Positions 53,483 through 61,147 are shown, numbered from the stretch's first letter. The stretch is 64,000 bases of DNA from Clostridia bacterium (GCA_003249225.1 QKJQ01000031.1:1-64000), one strand, 5' to 3'. Made by a program: numbers and translations. The notes: generated from the sequence alone by a model not told the origin.

Positions 53483-53836
53483 TTATCCAATCTTGGAAGA
53501 TAATGATTCCTGGTGATCAAATTTAGAATATGCTTCTGCTGCGAGAGCCAAAGCTTTTTTATTTGAAATTGAACATAATCTATAGTCTTGTATGAGTTTG
53601 AGTTCATCTTCAGATAATTTTCCTTTTTCAATTTCAATTTCTGTTCCGAATAAAAGCCAATATATATTTATATCAAAATTATTATGGAGAGCAATAATAA
53701 ATTCCGAACCCATTTTACTTTTATTTGATTCATAAGTTGATATAGCTGCTTGGGTAACACCTGTTTTTTCTGCTACAGTAACAGCTTTTATATTATTTTC
53801 AATTCTCCAATATTTAAGACGGTCTCCTGGACTCAT
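53483..53836 (-). CDS. XRE-family repressor of the element
   Basis: A 117-aa protein with an N-terminal HTH_3 domain (about 5-60: DRLKYWRIENN, then VAEKTGVTQAAISTYESNKS). A short C-terminal helical part completes it. There is no RecA-type autocleavage domain, so induction would not be by LexA-like self-cleavage. ATG 53836 has AAGGAG upstream. It is divergent from the main operon, and the shared 184-bp region contains repeated ATAATTAATTTT motifs over a promoter. This layout is that of a lysogeny repressor. Confidence 0.88.
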   Translation of the reverse strand: MSPGDRLKYWRIENNIKAVTVAEKTGVTQAAISTYESNKSKMGSEFIIALHNNFDINIYWLLFGTEIEIEKGKLSEDELKLIQDYRLCSISNKKALALAAEAYSKFDHQESLSSKIG

Positions 53837-53845
53837 ATTTTCTCC

Positions 53846-53924
53846 TTAAAAATAATTAATTTTCTTGACAAAATTAATTATATCTATATAATTATATTTA
53901 AGATTTAAAAATAATTAATTTTCT
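53846..53924. promoter_or_regulatory. Repressor operators (repeated ATAATTAATTTT)
   Basis: A 20-bp sequence occurs twice as a perfect direct repeat (53846-53865 and 53905-53924), 59 bp apart. Its core ATAATTAATTTT is found a third time inverted at 53870-53881, and a partial ATAATTAAT lies at 53991. The sites flank and overlap the rightward promoter, as expected for operators of the adjacent XRE protein. Confidence 0.7.
53865..53892 (+). promoter_or_regulatory. Rightward promoter of the element operon
   Basis: TTGACA at 53865-53870 and TATAAT at 53887-53892 with a 16-bp spacer. It overlaps two of the putative operators. Start near 53899, leaving a leader of about 120 nt to the first gene at 54021. 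Confidence 0.75.
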
Positions 53925-54020
53925 AAAAACAAACTTCTTAGTTTCTTATTTTATATATATCTAGTTTGATTTTATAATATCAAAATTTTGATAATTAATC
54001 AATGAAAAGGAGAATCTGTT

Positions 54021-54278
54021 ATGTCTGATATTAGGAAAATCATGAACAACGTAAATGAATTTCATATCAAAAATCTTGAACAGGTCAATAATGATCTCCG
54101 CAATTCAGAGATTCGCATGTGTACACGAAACGATAAATTAGTGAGTGGGTTAAACTACATCCTTAATCTTCTTGAAAACAATATGATTACGATGGACCAG
54201 GCTGTTGAATTAAAAGATGAAATGAATAAGGCATATGCTGCCGGTATACTCTGCGTTGATGGTCTTATGGTGAGTTAA
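54021..54278 (+). CDS. First gene of the element operon, 85 aa, unknown
   Basis: An 85-aa, mostly helical, soluble protein (MSDIRKIMNNVNEF to VDGLMVS) without recognised domain. AAAAGGAG lies eight bases before the ATG. Codon use is closer to the host than in the structural genes. It is the first gene after the repressed promoter, so an early regulatory or replication-accessory role is possible. Its stop codon lies at the start of the first 74-bp leader repeat. Confidence 0.75.
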   Translation: MSDIRKIMNNVNEFHIKNLEQVNNDLRNSEIRMCTRNDKLVSGLNYILNLLENNMITMDQAVELKDEMNKAYAAGILCVDGLMVS

Positions 54279-54347
54279 GCCGGAAGGCTCTCAAATATAA
54301 TTTTTAGATCATGACTGGCCAGTTGGTCGATCATAGATCAGGAAGGA
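54274..54347 (+). repeat. Duplicated 74-bp leader, copy 1
   Basis: A 74-bp sequence identical at 65 positions to 54731-54804. It contains a stem (GATCATGA with TCATaGATC), the palindrome ACTGGCCAGT and, at its 3' end, the ribosome binding site GGAAGGA of the next gene. The first bases form the stop codon of the preceding gene. Confidence 0.9.
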
Positions 54348-54353
54348 AACTAT

Positions 54354-54755
54354 ATGAGTATATGTACGAAGCAAAAGATCTGTATTATGTGTTTTCAGGA
54401 AATTACTGTTGATGGTATTCATTTACTAAGAATTGATTATACCAGCAAGAAATATGTAAATGATCTGAATGAATCAAAGGAAGTTATTCCTTTGACACAT
54501 CATAATTATTTTGATGAAGAAATCAAAATAATAAGAGACGAATTGAAATGTGTTCCTGGTATATATATGGCTGATATTGATTTTAAATCAATTAGCTCAG
54601 TTGGATCCATATCTAATATCAAGTTTGTTGAAAGTATAGATATTGAATATTTTGCAAAGCTTGATGGATTGGATGAAAAGACATTTTTATTAACACCATT
54701 TTTTGAAGTTTCTGTGAATGATATTACGGAGTTAAGCCATAAGGCACTCAAATAA
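54354..54755 (+). CDS. Unknown 133-aa element protein
   Basis: A 133-aa soluble protein with a CxxC at the N-terminus (CIMCF) and an acidic second half; no recognised family. It starts six bases after leader copy 1 with GGAAGGA as ribosome binding site. Its last eight codons are encoded inside leader copy 2. Position between the first gene and the candidate ssDNA-binding protein suggests an early function. Confidence 0.75.
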   Translation: MSICTKQKICIMCFQEITVDGIHLLRIDYTSKKYVNDLNESKEVIPLTHHNYFDEEIKIIRDELKCVPGIYMADIDFKSISSVGSISNIKFVESIDIEYFAKLDGLDEKTFLLTPFFEVSVNDITELSHKALK

Positions 54756-54804
54756 ATTTTATAGATCATGATTGGCCAGTTGGACGATCATAGATCAGAA
54801 AGGA
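54731..54804 (+). repeat. Duplicated 74-bp leader, copy 2
   Basis: The second copy, differing at nine positions, placed before the candidate ssDNA-binding protein gene; it ends in AGAAAGGA, that gene's ribosome binding site. The stem arms GATCATGA and TCATaGATC are fully conserved and the central palindrome reads ATTGGCCAGT. Confidence 0.9.
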
Positions 54805-54809
54805 TCATT

Positions 54810-55175
54810 ATGGAAGCAGATGTAAGAAAGAAAGTTATTGTACTATCAGCAAATAACTATGCAATCAATGATAAGGATACAGGAAAGATGAATTCAGGAG
54901 TTTCCTTTACCTATCTGGCAACGGATAATCTTAATCCGGTTACAGCGAATACGAACACCAAAGGAATCAAGCACAGTAAGGCTTCACTTCCTGATACATT
55001 CAAAGATGTTTTTGTTTCTGTCCCAGCATTTTATGAAATGGACTTTAACATTGCACCTGACAAAGACGGTCATGCAGCTCTTAAACCGGTGGATGCAAGG
55101 TATATCGGTGTTATTAAGATCATGGATGCATTTGCAGCAGCAACTGGCAAAGAAGCAATACCTGCCGGAAAGTAA
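54810..55175 (+). CDS. Candidate single-stranded DNA-binding protein of the element
   Basis: A 121-aa soluble protein. A beta-rich pattern (KVIVLSANNYAIND, then GVSFTYLATD, then DARYIGVIKIMDAF) and its size and position before the structural genes resemble the helix-destabilising (gene V-like) proteins of filamentous phages. I cannot confirm the fold by eye. It starts five bases after leader copy 2, so translation may be autoregulated. A strong terminator follows 8 bp after the stop, separating early from structural genes. Confidence 0.6.
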   Translation: MEADVRKKVIVLSANNYAINDKDTGKMNSGVSFTYLATDNLNPVTANTNTKGIKHSKASLPDTFKDVFVSVPAFYEMDFNIAPDKDGHAALKPVDARYIGVIKIMDAFAAATGKEAIPAGK

Positions 55176-55182
55176 TTTTATT

Positions 55183-55211
55183 AACCGGGGGGAATAATCC
55201 TCCCGGTTTTT
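55183..55211 (+). terminator. Terminator between early and structural genes
   Basis: AACCGGGGGGA pairs over 11 bp (one G-T wobble) with its partner across the loop ATAA and is followed by five T residues. It lies between the ssDNA-binding protein candidate and the 708-aa gene, so the structural genes need read-through or their own promoter. Confidence 0.88.
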
Positions 55212-55223
55212 CGAGGTGTTAAT

Positions 55224-57350
55224 ATGAAAAGAATCATTGCTGTATTTTTAATGATTACAATGTTAACAGGAATTATATTTGTTCAGCAAGAGCCGGTTGA
55301 AGCAAAGGCTGCTGATATGGTTACTTATACAGCACTTTATGAAATTATTGTTGGAATACTTTTTAGTATGGGACTTTATGATAATGATATGAGTTTAAAT
55401 CCAACAGATAATGTTATTGAATATTTAGAAGAAAGTTCAGGAACAACAGCGTATAGTAATTTATTTGCTTTATTTGGTGGAGCAGGATTTGCTTTTGTTG
55501 ATCAGTCAGCAAGTATCATTTTGGATTCGATCGATACAATAAGGAGTGCTTTGTCAGATGCTGAAACAGAAGTTGCAACTGATTATGAAACATCTACTGG
55601 AGAAACTTTTGATCCTGATAGTTCTGAAATTGATATAGAAACTTTATTAGCTGCATTTGTGGCAGCTGGCATTATAGATGCAGATGGTAATTTTGTCATT
55701 TCACAGGAATTAAGAGATGATATTGCGACTCTTGTAAGTGAGTATGTCGCAAGCTCAGCAAATGCAGTTGAGAATGAACCGATTGTAACTTATAATCATC
55801 CTTTTTTTAATACATATACAGATACTAATGGATCTGTTGATATGTCAAATTACTATTCAGCTGGTCTTGATTATACGTCGCAATCATGGAGTAAATCAGA
55901 ATTACTTGATTATTTATTAAACGAAGATTGCTACTATAAATATAATGCATATGGTGAAGTTTTAAGTTTTTTAGATACTTATGATGAAATTGATTTAGCT
56001 AACAAATCATATGTTTTGTTATTAGCAAGAGAATATTATTCAGCTAAATATAATGTTTATGTAAGTATGTATGAATTTGAGAATGATGATGTTTTTATAT
56101 ATAACGGAACTACTGTATATAAAACGGATTCTAATAATATTCCAGAAGTTATAAATAAAGTCTATAACATAGAAGATTATTATTTATCAACTGAATATAA
56201 TTCTGATATTAGTTCATTAAAAACTGGTGCTAGTTATACTGGTAGTTTGAATTTGACTTATTATTTTGCAAAATGTATTGGTCAATTAGTTAGTGTAAAT
56301 AGCTATGATCATGATTTTATTATTCTTAATCAACCAGGAAATGATATTACTTTTTTAAATTATTCAGCTTTATCATCTTTTGAATATGCAGTAAATGGTA
56401 AAAATGATAGCGCTGTAACAATCAATTCTTCTGGTGTTAGAACAGAAACAGCTGTACCATCAGATTCGGTTGTATCATCTGATACATCATCCGATGCAGC
56501 ACCAATAATATCAGATGTTTCTGATATTACTATAAGTATGTTAGCAGAGCAGATTTCAAATCTAACAGAAGCATTAGAAAATGTATCAGCTGCACAGGCT
56601 TTAAATTCTATAGCAACAAATGTTGATACAAACATGGAAGCTACAGATAGTAATGATGTACCTTCTGGATTTTTTGATAGTGTTATGTCATGGTTCTCTT
56701 CCTGGAATACATGGATCAGTAGTATCAGTTCAAATATAACTGATATTGCCGGATCAATGGGCAATACTATAGCTGAAAATGTATCATCTGCATTAGGTGA
56801 ATATATGATAGATAATGTTGGATCTAATTATTTAGAAGGTATCAATACTAGTATTGATAATATTGTAGAAGGAATTGGTGAAGAAGGTGTAACCGGAGCA
56901 ATTTCAGAAGTAAATACATCTGTACAAGCTATTGCATTAGCATTAGATCAGTCAGTTGTAACAGATGAAGAAGTAGCAACATTAGCTGCTGAATTTGAAG
57001 CAACTTATGATGATCCAGGAGGTAATTTAATAAATCTTTTGTATTATCTCCTGATCATTGTTGTATTACTTATTAGAATATTTCTAGCTTGTTTAAATCT
57101 AGCTATTGTATTATTTGCAGTTCCTGCTTCTACATCTATGTTACCTGATTCTATGATTCAAGGTCTTGAATATATACATGCATTAAAGATAGATCCAACA
57201 ATTACAGAAGCGCAGTTATCAATGGATAACAGCACAACACCAACATCAGGAATTCCTTTATTTACATTATTATTTGGACTTATAGATATTATTATTTTGT
57301 TTCAACTTATTAAAGCTTTAAGAAGGGAGATCAATACATTTGACTTATAG
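55224..57350 (+). CDS. Large exported, membrane-anchored element protein (pIII-like)
   Basis: A 708-aa protein with a cleavable signal peptide (residues 1-29, core AVFLMITMLTGIIFV, ending VEAKA). About 550 extracytoplasmic residues follow, rich in Ser, Thr, Asp, Asn and Tyr, with no recognised domain and a Ser/Asp-rich linker near 400-430. Two C-terminal membrane segments are at about 595-630 and 675-698. Exported N-terminal domain plus C-terminal membrane anchor is the layout of filamentous phage adsorption proteins (pIII), though larger and with two helices rather than one. It is the first structural gene and overlaps the next gene by 11 bp. The role as receptor-binding tip protein is inferred. 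Confidence 0.72.
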   Translation: MKRIIAVFLMITMLTGIIFVQQEPVEAKAADMVTYTALYEIIVGILFSMGLYDNDMSLNPTDNVIEYLEESSGTTAYSNLFALFGGAGFAFVDQSASIILDSIDTIRSALSDAETEVATDYETSTGETFDPDSSEIDIETLLAAFVAAGIIDADGNFVISQELRDDIATLVSEYVASSANAVENEPIVTYNHPFFNTYTDTNGSVDMSNYYSAGLDYTSQSWSKSELLDYLLNEDCYYKYNAYGEVLSFLDTYDEIDLANKSYVLLLAREYYSAKYNVYVSMYEFENDDVFIYNGTTVYKTDSNNIPEVINKVYNIEDYYLSTEYNSDISSLKTGASYTGSLNLTYYFAKCIGQLVSVNSYDHDFIILNQPGNDITFLNYSALSSFEYAVNGKNDSAVTINSSGVRTETAVPSDSVVSSDTSSDAAPIISDVSDITISMLAEQISNLTEALENVSAAQALNSIATNVDTNMEATDSNDVPSGFFDSVMSWFSSWNTWISSISSNITDIAGSMGNTIAENVSSALGEYMIDNVGSNYLEGINTSIDNIVEGIGEEGVTGAISEVNTSVQAIALALDQSVVTDEEVATLAAEFEATYDDPGGNLINLLYYLLIIVVLLIRIFLACLNLAIVLFAVPASTSMLPDSMIQGLEYIHALKIDPTITEAQLSMDNSTTPTSGIPLFTLLFGLIDIIILFQLIKALRREINTFDL

Positions 57351-57711
57351 AATATTATTTGTTTCAAGTTTTCTTGATGTAATTGAGAATTATGTAACAA
57401 AGTTTTTAGAAGTTCTTTATAGCCTTGTCAATGCAATGTATATGTTTTCTGTAAAACTGGAAGAAGTTGAAGCTAGGCTTGATGCCATGGCTGATTCTGT
57501 AAATGGTGGTACTATTTACGGATATTCAGGATTAGAGGTTATAGGTACTTATAGATATTTAGTTGGTGATTCGATTTTTATGTTAACTTATTTGATTGTA
57601 TTAATAGGCATATTATTTACGTTATATAAATTAGTAATAATGGCTGTAAAAGTTTATAACAATGCAAAATCAGGTGGCTCTCTTACAAGTTTTTCAAAAT
57701 TATTTAAATGA
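57340..57711 (+). CDS. Membrane protein, pVI-like minor coat candidate (TTG start)
   Basis: A 123-aa protein with an amphipathic N-terminal half and a long hydrophobic helix near residues 80-104 (IFMLTYLIVLIGILFTLYKL), ending in a basic tail. It starts at TTG 57340 inside the previous gene, with AAGGGAG upstream, so it is probably translationally coupled. In M13-type phages a small membrane protein (pVI) is encoded directly after pIII and joins it at the tip, and this gene has that position. Function inferred from position only. Confidence 0.65.
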   Translation: MTYRILFVSSFLDVIENYVTKFLEVLYSLVNAMYMFSVKLEEVEARLDAMADSVNGGTIYGYSGLEVIGTYRYLVGDSIFMLTYLIVLIGILFTLYKLVIMAVKVYNNAKSGGSLTSFSKLFK

Positions 57712-57802
57712 TAGTTTACGGTATTGCAAGCCGTTAATTATAAAAAAAAATTATGTTAGTAAGTACATGCGCAGTACTGAACACTATGAAAGGACGTGGC
57801 AT

Positions 57803-58099
57803 ATGAAGAAATTCAAGGCGCTGTTAACAAAGATCAAGGTTATTACCAGTACAGCTGTAAAAACAGTTGTAGCAACAGTTGGAATGATCGCTGCAACTGC
57901 AGCTGTTCCTGTTTTTGCTACAGCAACACCAGTTCCCTCAACTGATAGTATCACAATTAATTTTGAACCGAGCCAGATGTTTACATACTCTAATGTCATT
58001 ATTAGTTGCTTGATGCCTGTTGTGTATATTACAGCTGGTCTGTCCCTCGGCTTTACAATCATTTATGCACTTAAAGGTGCGTTTAGCAACAGAATGTAA
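57803..58099 (+). CDS. Major coat protein-like (pVIII-like) small exported protein
   Basis: A 98-aa protein. A basic start (MKKFKALLTKIK) and hydrophobic core lead to a likely cleavage after VFA at residue 39. The mature part would be about 59 residues: a short Pro/Ser/Thr and acidic N-terminal stretch, one membrane helix (about 63-90, VIISCLMPVVYITAGLSLGF) and a short basic end (KGAFSNRM). This is the classic pattern of inovirus major coat proteins. ATG 57803 has GAAAGGA upstream; the longer upstream frame overlaps the previous gene and is rejected. A strong terminator follows directly, as after gene VIII in M13. Confidence 0.82.
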   Translation: MKKFKALLTKIKVITSTAVKTVVATVGMIAATAAVPVFATATPVPSTDSITINFEPSQMFTYSNVIISCLMPVVYITAGLSLGFTIIYALKGAFSNRM

Positions 58100-58132
58100 T
58101 GTGATTGTAGCTGCAACTGAATATCGTGCAGG

Positions 58133-58162
58133 AGGGGAATGACTTTCTGCATTCCCCTTTTT
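58133..58162 (+). terminator. Terminator after the major coat gene
   Basis: A perfect 9-bp stem (AGGGGAATG and complement) with an 8-nt loop, followed by TTTTTA. It lies 33 bp after the coat gene and should give a strongly expressed coat transcript with reduced read-through. Confidence 0.88.
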
Positions 58163-58246
58163 ATGTGAATGCATGATATAAGATCTTTGACCAGGAAAAA
58201 ATTGAAATGAAATTTTTCTGTGATAACAGTATTTGAAAGGCAATGT

Positions 58247-58570
58247 ATGAATAAAAAAGTATGGTTATTAGCAATTACAATCTTTTTGATTTTCATTTCT
58301 TTTTATTTTTATAAAGATACTGAAAATGTATATGCACAGGAAATAACAATAGATACTGAATCAGTTTCCGGATCAGTCTTAACTATTATTTTGGTAACTC
58401 CGGTTCCGGAGATTACAGACGATCTGGAAACATTTGAATCAGTTCCAGGAACATACACATCCTACGAATATGAAATGATTCGTAGAACTAACAATTTAGA
58501 ATATGCTCTTGCAATTTTAATTACGATTATTGTGATTAACATATTCTTAGCAATTAAAAATCGAAAGTGA
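58247..58570 (+). CDS. Small exported membrane protein of the element
   Basis: A 107-aa protein with an N-terminal signal-like helix (WLLAITIFLIFISFYF, followed by VYAQE, a possible cleavage site), an acidic extracytoplasmic part of about 55 residues and a C-terminal helix (YALAILITIIVINIFLAI) ending in basic residues. The topology is like a second coat or tip protein. ATG 58247 has GAAAGG upstream. First of a tight run of seven small genes ahead of the ATPase. Confidence 0.7.
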   Translation: MNKKVWLLAITIFLIFISFYFYKDTENVYAQEITIDTESVSGSVLTIILVTPVPEITDDLETFESVPGTYTSYEYEMIRRTNNLEYALAILITIIVINIFLAIKNRK

Positions 58571-58577
58571 GGTTTAT

Positions 58578-58772
58578 ATGCAGACACAGGTTATTATTTT
58601 ATTACTGTTAGTACTTTTACTTGCAGTAATCAGTATGCATCAAAGTAAAATAATAAAAACAGATGAACAGATCATGGATGCTGCTGATCTGAACCATCCA
58701 AAGCTTGGACAGAAAATTCATCCGGGCGATTATTATAATCCAAAAGGAACGAGAGATATCGAGAAGATCTAA
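58578..58772 (+). CDS. Small single-helix membrane protein (64 aa)
   Basis: An N-terminal hydrophobic helix (VIILLLLVLLLAVISM) and a 45-residue polar tail (KIIKTDEQIMDAADLNHPKL). It has no recognised family. It lies 7 bp after the previous gene, with GAGG upstream. Likely a minor virion or assembly protein by context. Confidence 0.68.
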   Translation: MQTQVIILLLLVLLLAVISMHQSKIIKTDEQIMDAADLNHPKLGQKIHPGDYYNPKGTRDIEKI

Positions 58773-58787
58773 CGGAGGTTAACAGTT

Positions 58788-58970
58788 ATGTATATGCTCG
58801 TTACATTAACTTTATTATTGGCTGTTGACCTGTTAGCAAATTACATCACTATCAAAGTTTTCATGAAGAAAATTGAATCAGGAAATCATCCTGAAACAGA
58901 TGTCAGTTTAGATCGTTTACGTAAGAAAAAGACAAATTCGGATAGAGAGGAGATTATAGAAAATGAATAA
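58788..58970 (+). CDS. Small single-helix membrane protein (60 aa)
   Basis: An N-terminal helix (LVTLTLLLAVDLLANYITI) followed by a highly charged tail (LRKKKTNSDREEIIENE). CGGAGG lies before the ATG. The gene overlaps the next one by 8 bp. Family not recognised. Confidence 0.68.
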   Translation: MYMLVTLTLLLAVDLLANYITIKVFMKKIESGNHPETDVSLDRLRKKKTNSDREEIIENE

Positions 58971-59106
58971 TATTATTTATTTTATTGAATTTTTTATACT
59001 CCTCTTTGTTACCGGATTTGTCTTTGATTTTATTGAAAAGTTATGTGCTGCAGCTGTTATCAGAGTGAAGATCAGCGAAAGGAGAGGAAGAAAACTTGTT
59101 GTATAA
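58963..59106 (+). CDS. Tiny single-helix membrane protein (47 aa)
   Basis: The 47-aa product starts MNNIIYFIEFFILLFVTGFV and ends in a basic stretch (RVKISERRGRKLVV). A GAGAGGAG site lies upstream inside the previous gene. It overlaps both neighbours (8 and 11 bp), typical of coupled phage genes. Size and layout resemble pVII/pIX-type minor coat proteins, but this is only analogy. Confidence 0.6.
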   Translation: MNNIIYFIEFFILLFVTGFVFDFIEKLCAAAVIRVKISERRGRKLVV

Positions 59107-59230
59107 TGGCATATTACCAGAAGTAAATTATGAAATGATTTATGGCATAGGTATAGGCTTATTCTTCATTCTCCGGCTGTATATTTTGATACGTGATGTA
59201 TTTAACCAGGCAGCCAAAAAAAGCAATTAG
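59096..59230 (+). CDS. Tiny single-helix membrane protein (44 aa, TTG start)
   Basis: Starts at TTG 59096, five bases after GAGAGGAAG, and overlaps the previous gene by 11 bp. The 44-aa product has one helix (MIYGIGIGLFFILRLYILI) and a short polar tail (NQAAKKSN). A second adjacent TTG is the alternative start. Too short for family assignment. Confidence 0.55.
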   Translation: MLYNGILPEVNYEMIYGIGIGLFFILRLYILIRDVFNQAAKKSN

Positions 59231-59238
59231 GAGGCTGA

Positions 59239-59538
59239 ATGTATTACATAGTTACGGAATCGGGAGTATATCCCGGAAAGAGCAGAGTTGAGTTAAATAA
59301 AAAGCTTAAGTTACTTACGGAAGAACCAGAATTTACATGTTTGGGTCCTGATAAAATCATGAGAGTTAATGAAGTTGATATTGATTTTTTGCAGGATAAA
59401 CGACGAATGTCAAATATATTCTTTGGTAATTTCTTTCGTAAGGATAACAAGGTTTTTTTATTGGTCCTTGTAGTGTTCATTTTATCTGTGATTCAGCTTG
59501 TTATGATGATTCAGTTTATGAGCGCTATATCCGGATAG
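59239..59538 (+). CDS. 99-aa protein with C-terminal membrane helix
   Basis: A soluble N-terminal part of about 70 residues (MYYIVTESGVYPGKSRVELN; with basic clusters) and a C-terminal helix (VFLLVLVVFILSVIQLVMMI). ATG 59239 has TTAGGAGG upstream. This orientation, with a cytoplasmic domain and a C-terminal anchor, suggests an assembly factor at the membrane rather than a coat protein. Just upstream of the ATPase region. Family not recognised. Confidence 0.68.
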   Translation: MYYIVTESGVYPGKSRVELNKKLKLLTEEPEFTCLGPDKIMRVNEVDIDFLQDKRRMSNIFFGNFFRKDNKVFLLVLVVFILSVIQLVMMIQFMSAISG

Positions 59539-59548
59539 GAAGGTGTCT

Positions 59549-59872
59549 ATGTCAAATATTGATTTTTCAAGTATGTTCGATAACTTTACATCAGGTAATT
59601 CATCAGATCCCATTGGAAGCATTTATAAGATAATACCGGTATATAATTCTTATCAGCTTAAGCTGCTTTTTGTATTACGGTCATTATGTAAAAAGTGGGA
59701 TCTGGATGATATCGATAGTGCCCTGGATCAAGTTATGGAGCTTCAGAAAGAAAACAAAGATTTGGATTTCTTCCGCCAAAAGAGTCTGCAGACATTGTTG
59801 GCTGCCTATACTCAGAATGAAATGATTCGTGGTATTAAGGTACAGAGCATAAATGATGTCACAGATAAATAA
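59549..59872 (+). CDS. 107-aa soluble protein before the ATPase, unknown
   Basis: A helical, charged, soluble protein (MSNIDFSSMFDNFTSG, then YQLKLLFVLRSLCKKWDLDD, then QKSLQTLLAAYTQNEM). No membrane segment, no recognised domain. The ATG at 59549 is favoured over an in-frame GTG at 59543 because AGGAAGG precedes it. It lies 14 bp before the Zot-like ATPase and may be its partner. Confidence 0.68.
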   Translation: MSNIDFSSMFDNFTSGNSSDPIGSIYKIIPVYNSYQLKLLFVLRSLCKKWDLDDIDSALDQVMELQKENKDLDFFRQKSLQTLLAAYTQNEMIRGIKVQSINDVTDK

Positions 59873-59886
59873 CCGGAGGTTATGTT

Positions 59887-60486
59887 ATGCCAGGTATGAT
59901 TTTAGGTGTATACGGAAAGCAAAGAAGTGGTAAGACCTTATTCAGTTATCTGATTTGTAAAGCGATTAAGAAATGGTATGAAAAAGAAACAAAAACTACA
60001 CTGAGATTTTATAGTAATATTTGGGCACCCGATGATGACATAATCTATGTAAGTTCTGTCGATGATCTGCCATTGGATTTAGAGCCTAAAATTGTTCTAC
60101 TTGATGAAATCTACAATGGCACAGATGCCCAAAACTATAAAACACTCAGTGAGATCAGTATCTATATAAATACGATTGGTAAACAGAATTGTTTTTTTAT
60201 TTTCACATCCATTGATCCATCAGAAGTTTATAACCGTATACGTAACCAAATGAGATTTGTTGTATTTGTACGATCTGATGATAAAAACATTTATTACCGT
60301 ATTACCGATCTTGATAATGGAAAATTTAAAGATTTTACATTATGCAAGACAGAAGAATTCTTTACTTCTGTTAAGTATGATACAAATTTTATCCCGGTAA
60401 AATTTGATTGGAATATGAAACGTTGGAAGAACAAATTAAGGGATTTCTATATCAGGAATTATGGTAGAGATTTATTACCAGATTAG
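59887..60486 (+). CDS. Zot/pI-like assembly ATPase
   Basis: A 199-aa P-loop ATPase. Walker A is GKQRSGKT (residues 10-17) and Walker B is KIVLLDEI (Asp73, Glu74), followed by INTIGKQNCFFIFTS, where related ATPases have the sensor region. It resembles the cytoplasmic domain of the Zot/gene I proteins that drive filamentous phage extrusion, but lacks the membrane helix and periplasmic domain of the Gram-negative versions. The 99-aa anchored protein upstream could supply the membrane part. It ends the structural block and is followed by the non-coding region. A HerA/FtsK-type packaging ATPase is a related reading. Confidence 0.78.
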   Translation: MPGMILGVYGKQRSGKTLFSYLICKAIKKWYEKETKTTLRFYSNIWAPDDDIIYVSSVDDLPLDLEPKIVLLDEIYNGTDAQNYKTLSEISIYINTIGKQNCFFIFTSIDPSEVYNRIRNQMRFVVFVRSDDKNIYYRITDLDNGKFKDFTLCKTEEFFTSVKYDTNFIPVKFDWNMKRWKNKLRDFYIRNYGRDLLPD

Positions 60487-60600
60487 ATTATCAGTATTAG
60501 TTAGTATTATTAGTATTTAGTATTTAGTATTAATAGACTAGTAGTTAAGTCGATTATTAATTGATCAACGAGGTGATCGTTGAAGTCGAGGTTAGGCTGG

Positions 60601-60635
60601 ACCGCTGCCGAGAGGATACATCCTCCGGCAGCGGT
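60601..60635. repeat. Major hairpin of the non-coding region
   Basis: ACCGCTGCCG pairs with CGGCAGCGGT (10 bp), a single A bulges out, GAGGA pairs with TCCTC, and TACA forms the loop. It is the most stable structure in the element and a good candidate for the packaging signal or the Rep nick site hairpin. Confidence 0.8.
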
Positions 60636-61121
60636 AGGCGAACATCGCTACTACTAGGGTTTAAAGTGGAAAGTTGGGGAAAACCCCTTCTTTTGATTTT
60701 GACTTTGATCTTACGTATTCTTGCCAGGTGCATCTTATTCTATTGCATTATATGCCGGTTTATTGTTTATTTATGACCATGCGTATGTAATAGCAGCAGT
60801 ATGAGCAAACAATTACGTGTAAGCTTGATTTTTAGATTATACGTAATGTGCGCTAGGCAAGGGTACGGGACCGCAAGTCCCGTGATCTTGACCTTCTGGT
60901 TTTTGGTTTTCCCCGACCAGGGGTGTGGTTGGGTAGAAAGCATAGTATAGCTGGATGTTTTTAATTGAATATCGGTGTTGTTGAAGTCAATTAAGTTCAA
61001 ATTGACTTAATTTTGTGCAATAACGAGGGTGTCCACAATGCATGTAATACGTGGACTGAAATATCAAAATAAAAATCTAATCTAATACTGATAAAATCTA
61101 TAAAAATTTATTTGTAAAATG

Positions 61122-61147
61122 TTTGCTAGAAATAGCTTTCTAGCAAA
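61122..61147. repeat. 11-bp hairpin before the replication genes
   Basis: TTTGCTAGAAA pairs perfectly with TTTCTAGCAAA across a TAGC loop. It lies 55 bp before the next gene. It could be a terminator for transcription through the non-coding region or part of an origin; the T-tract is short. Confidence 0.7.

Noticed and set aside
60561..60776. 71-codon open frame in the phage non-coding region
   Set aside because: It runs through the strongest hairpins and has a composition unlike the neighbouring genes.
60767..61000. 77-codon minus-strand open frame in the phage non-coding region
   Set aside because: It also crosses several hairpins and lacks a ribosome binding site; all real genes right of the repressor are on the plus strand.
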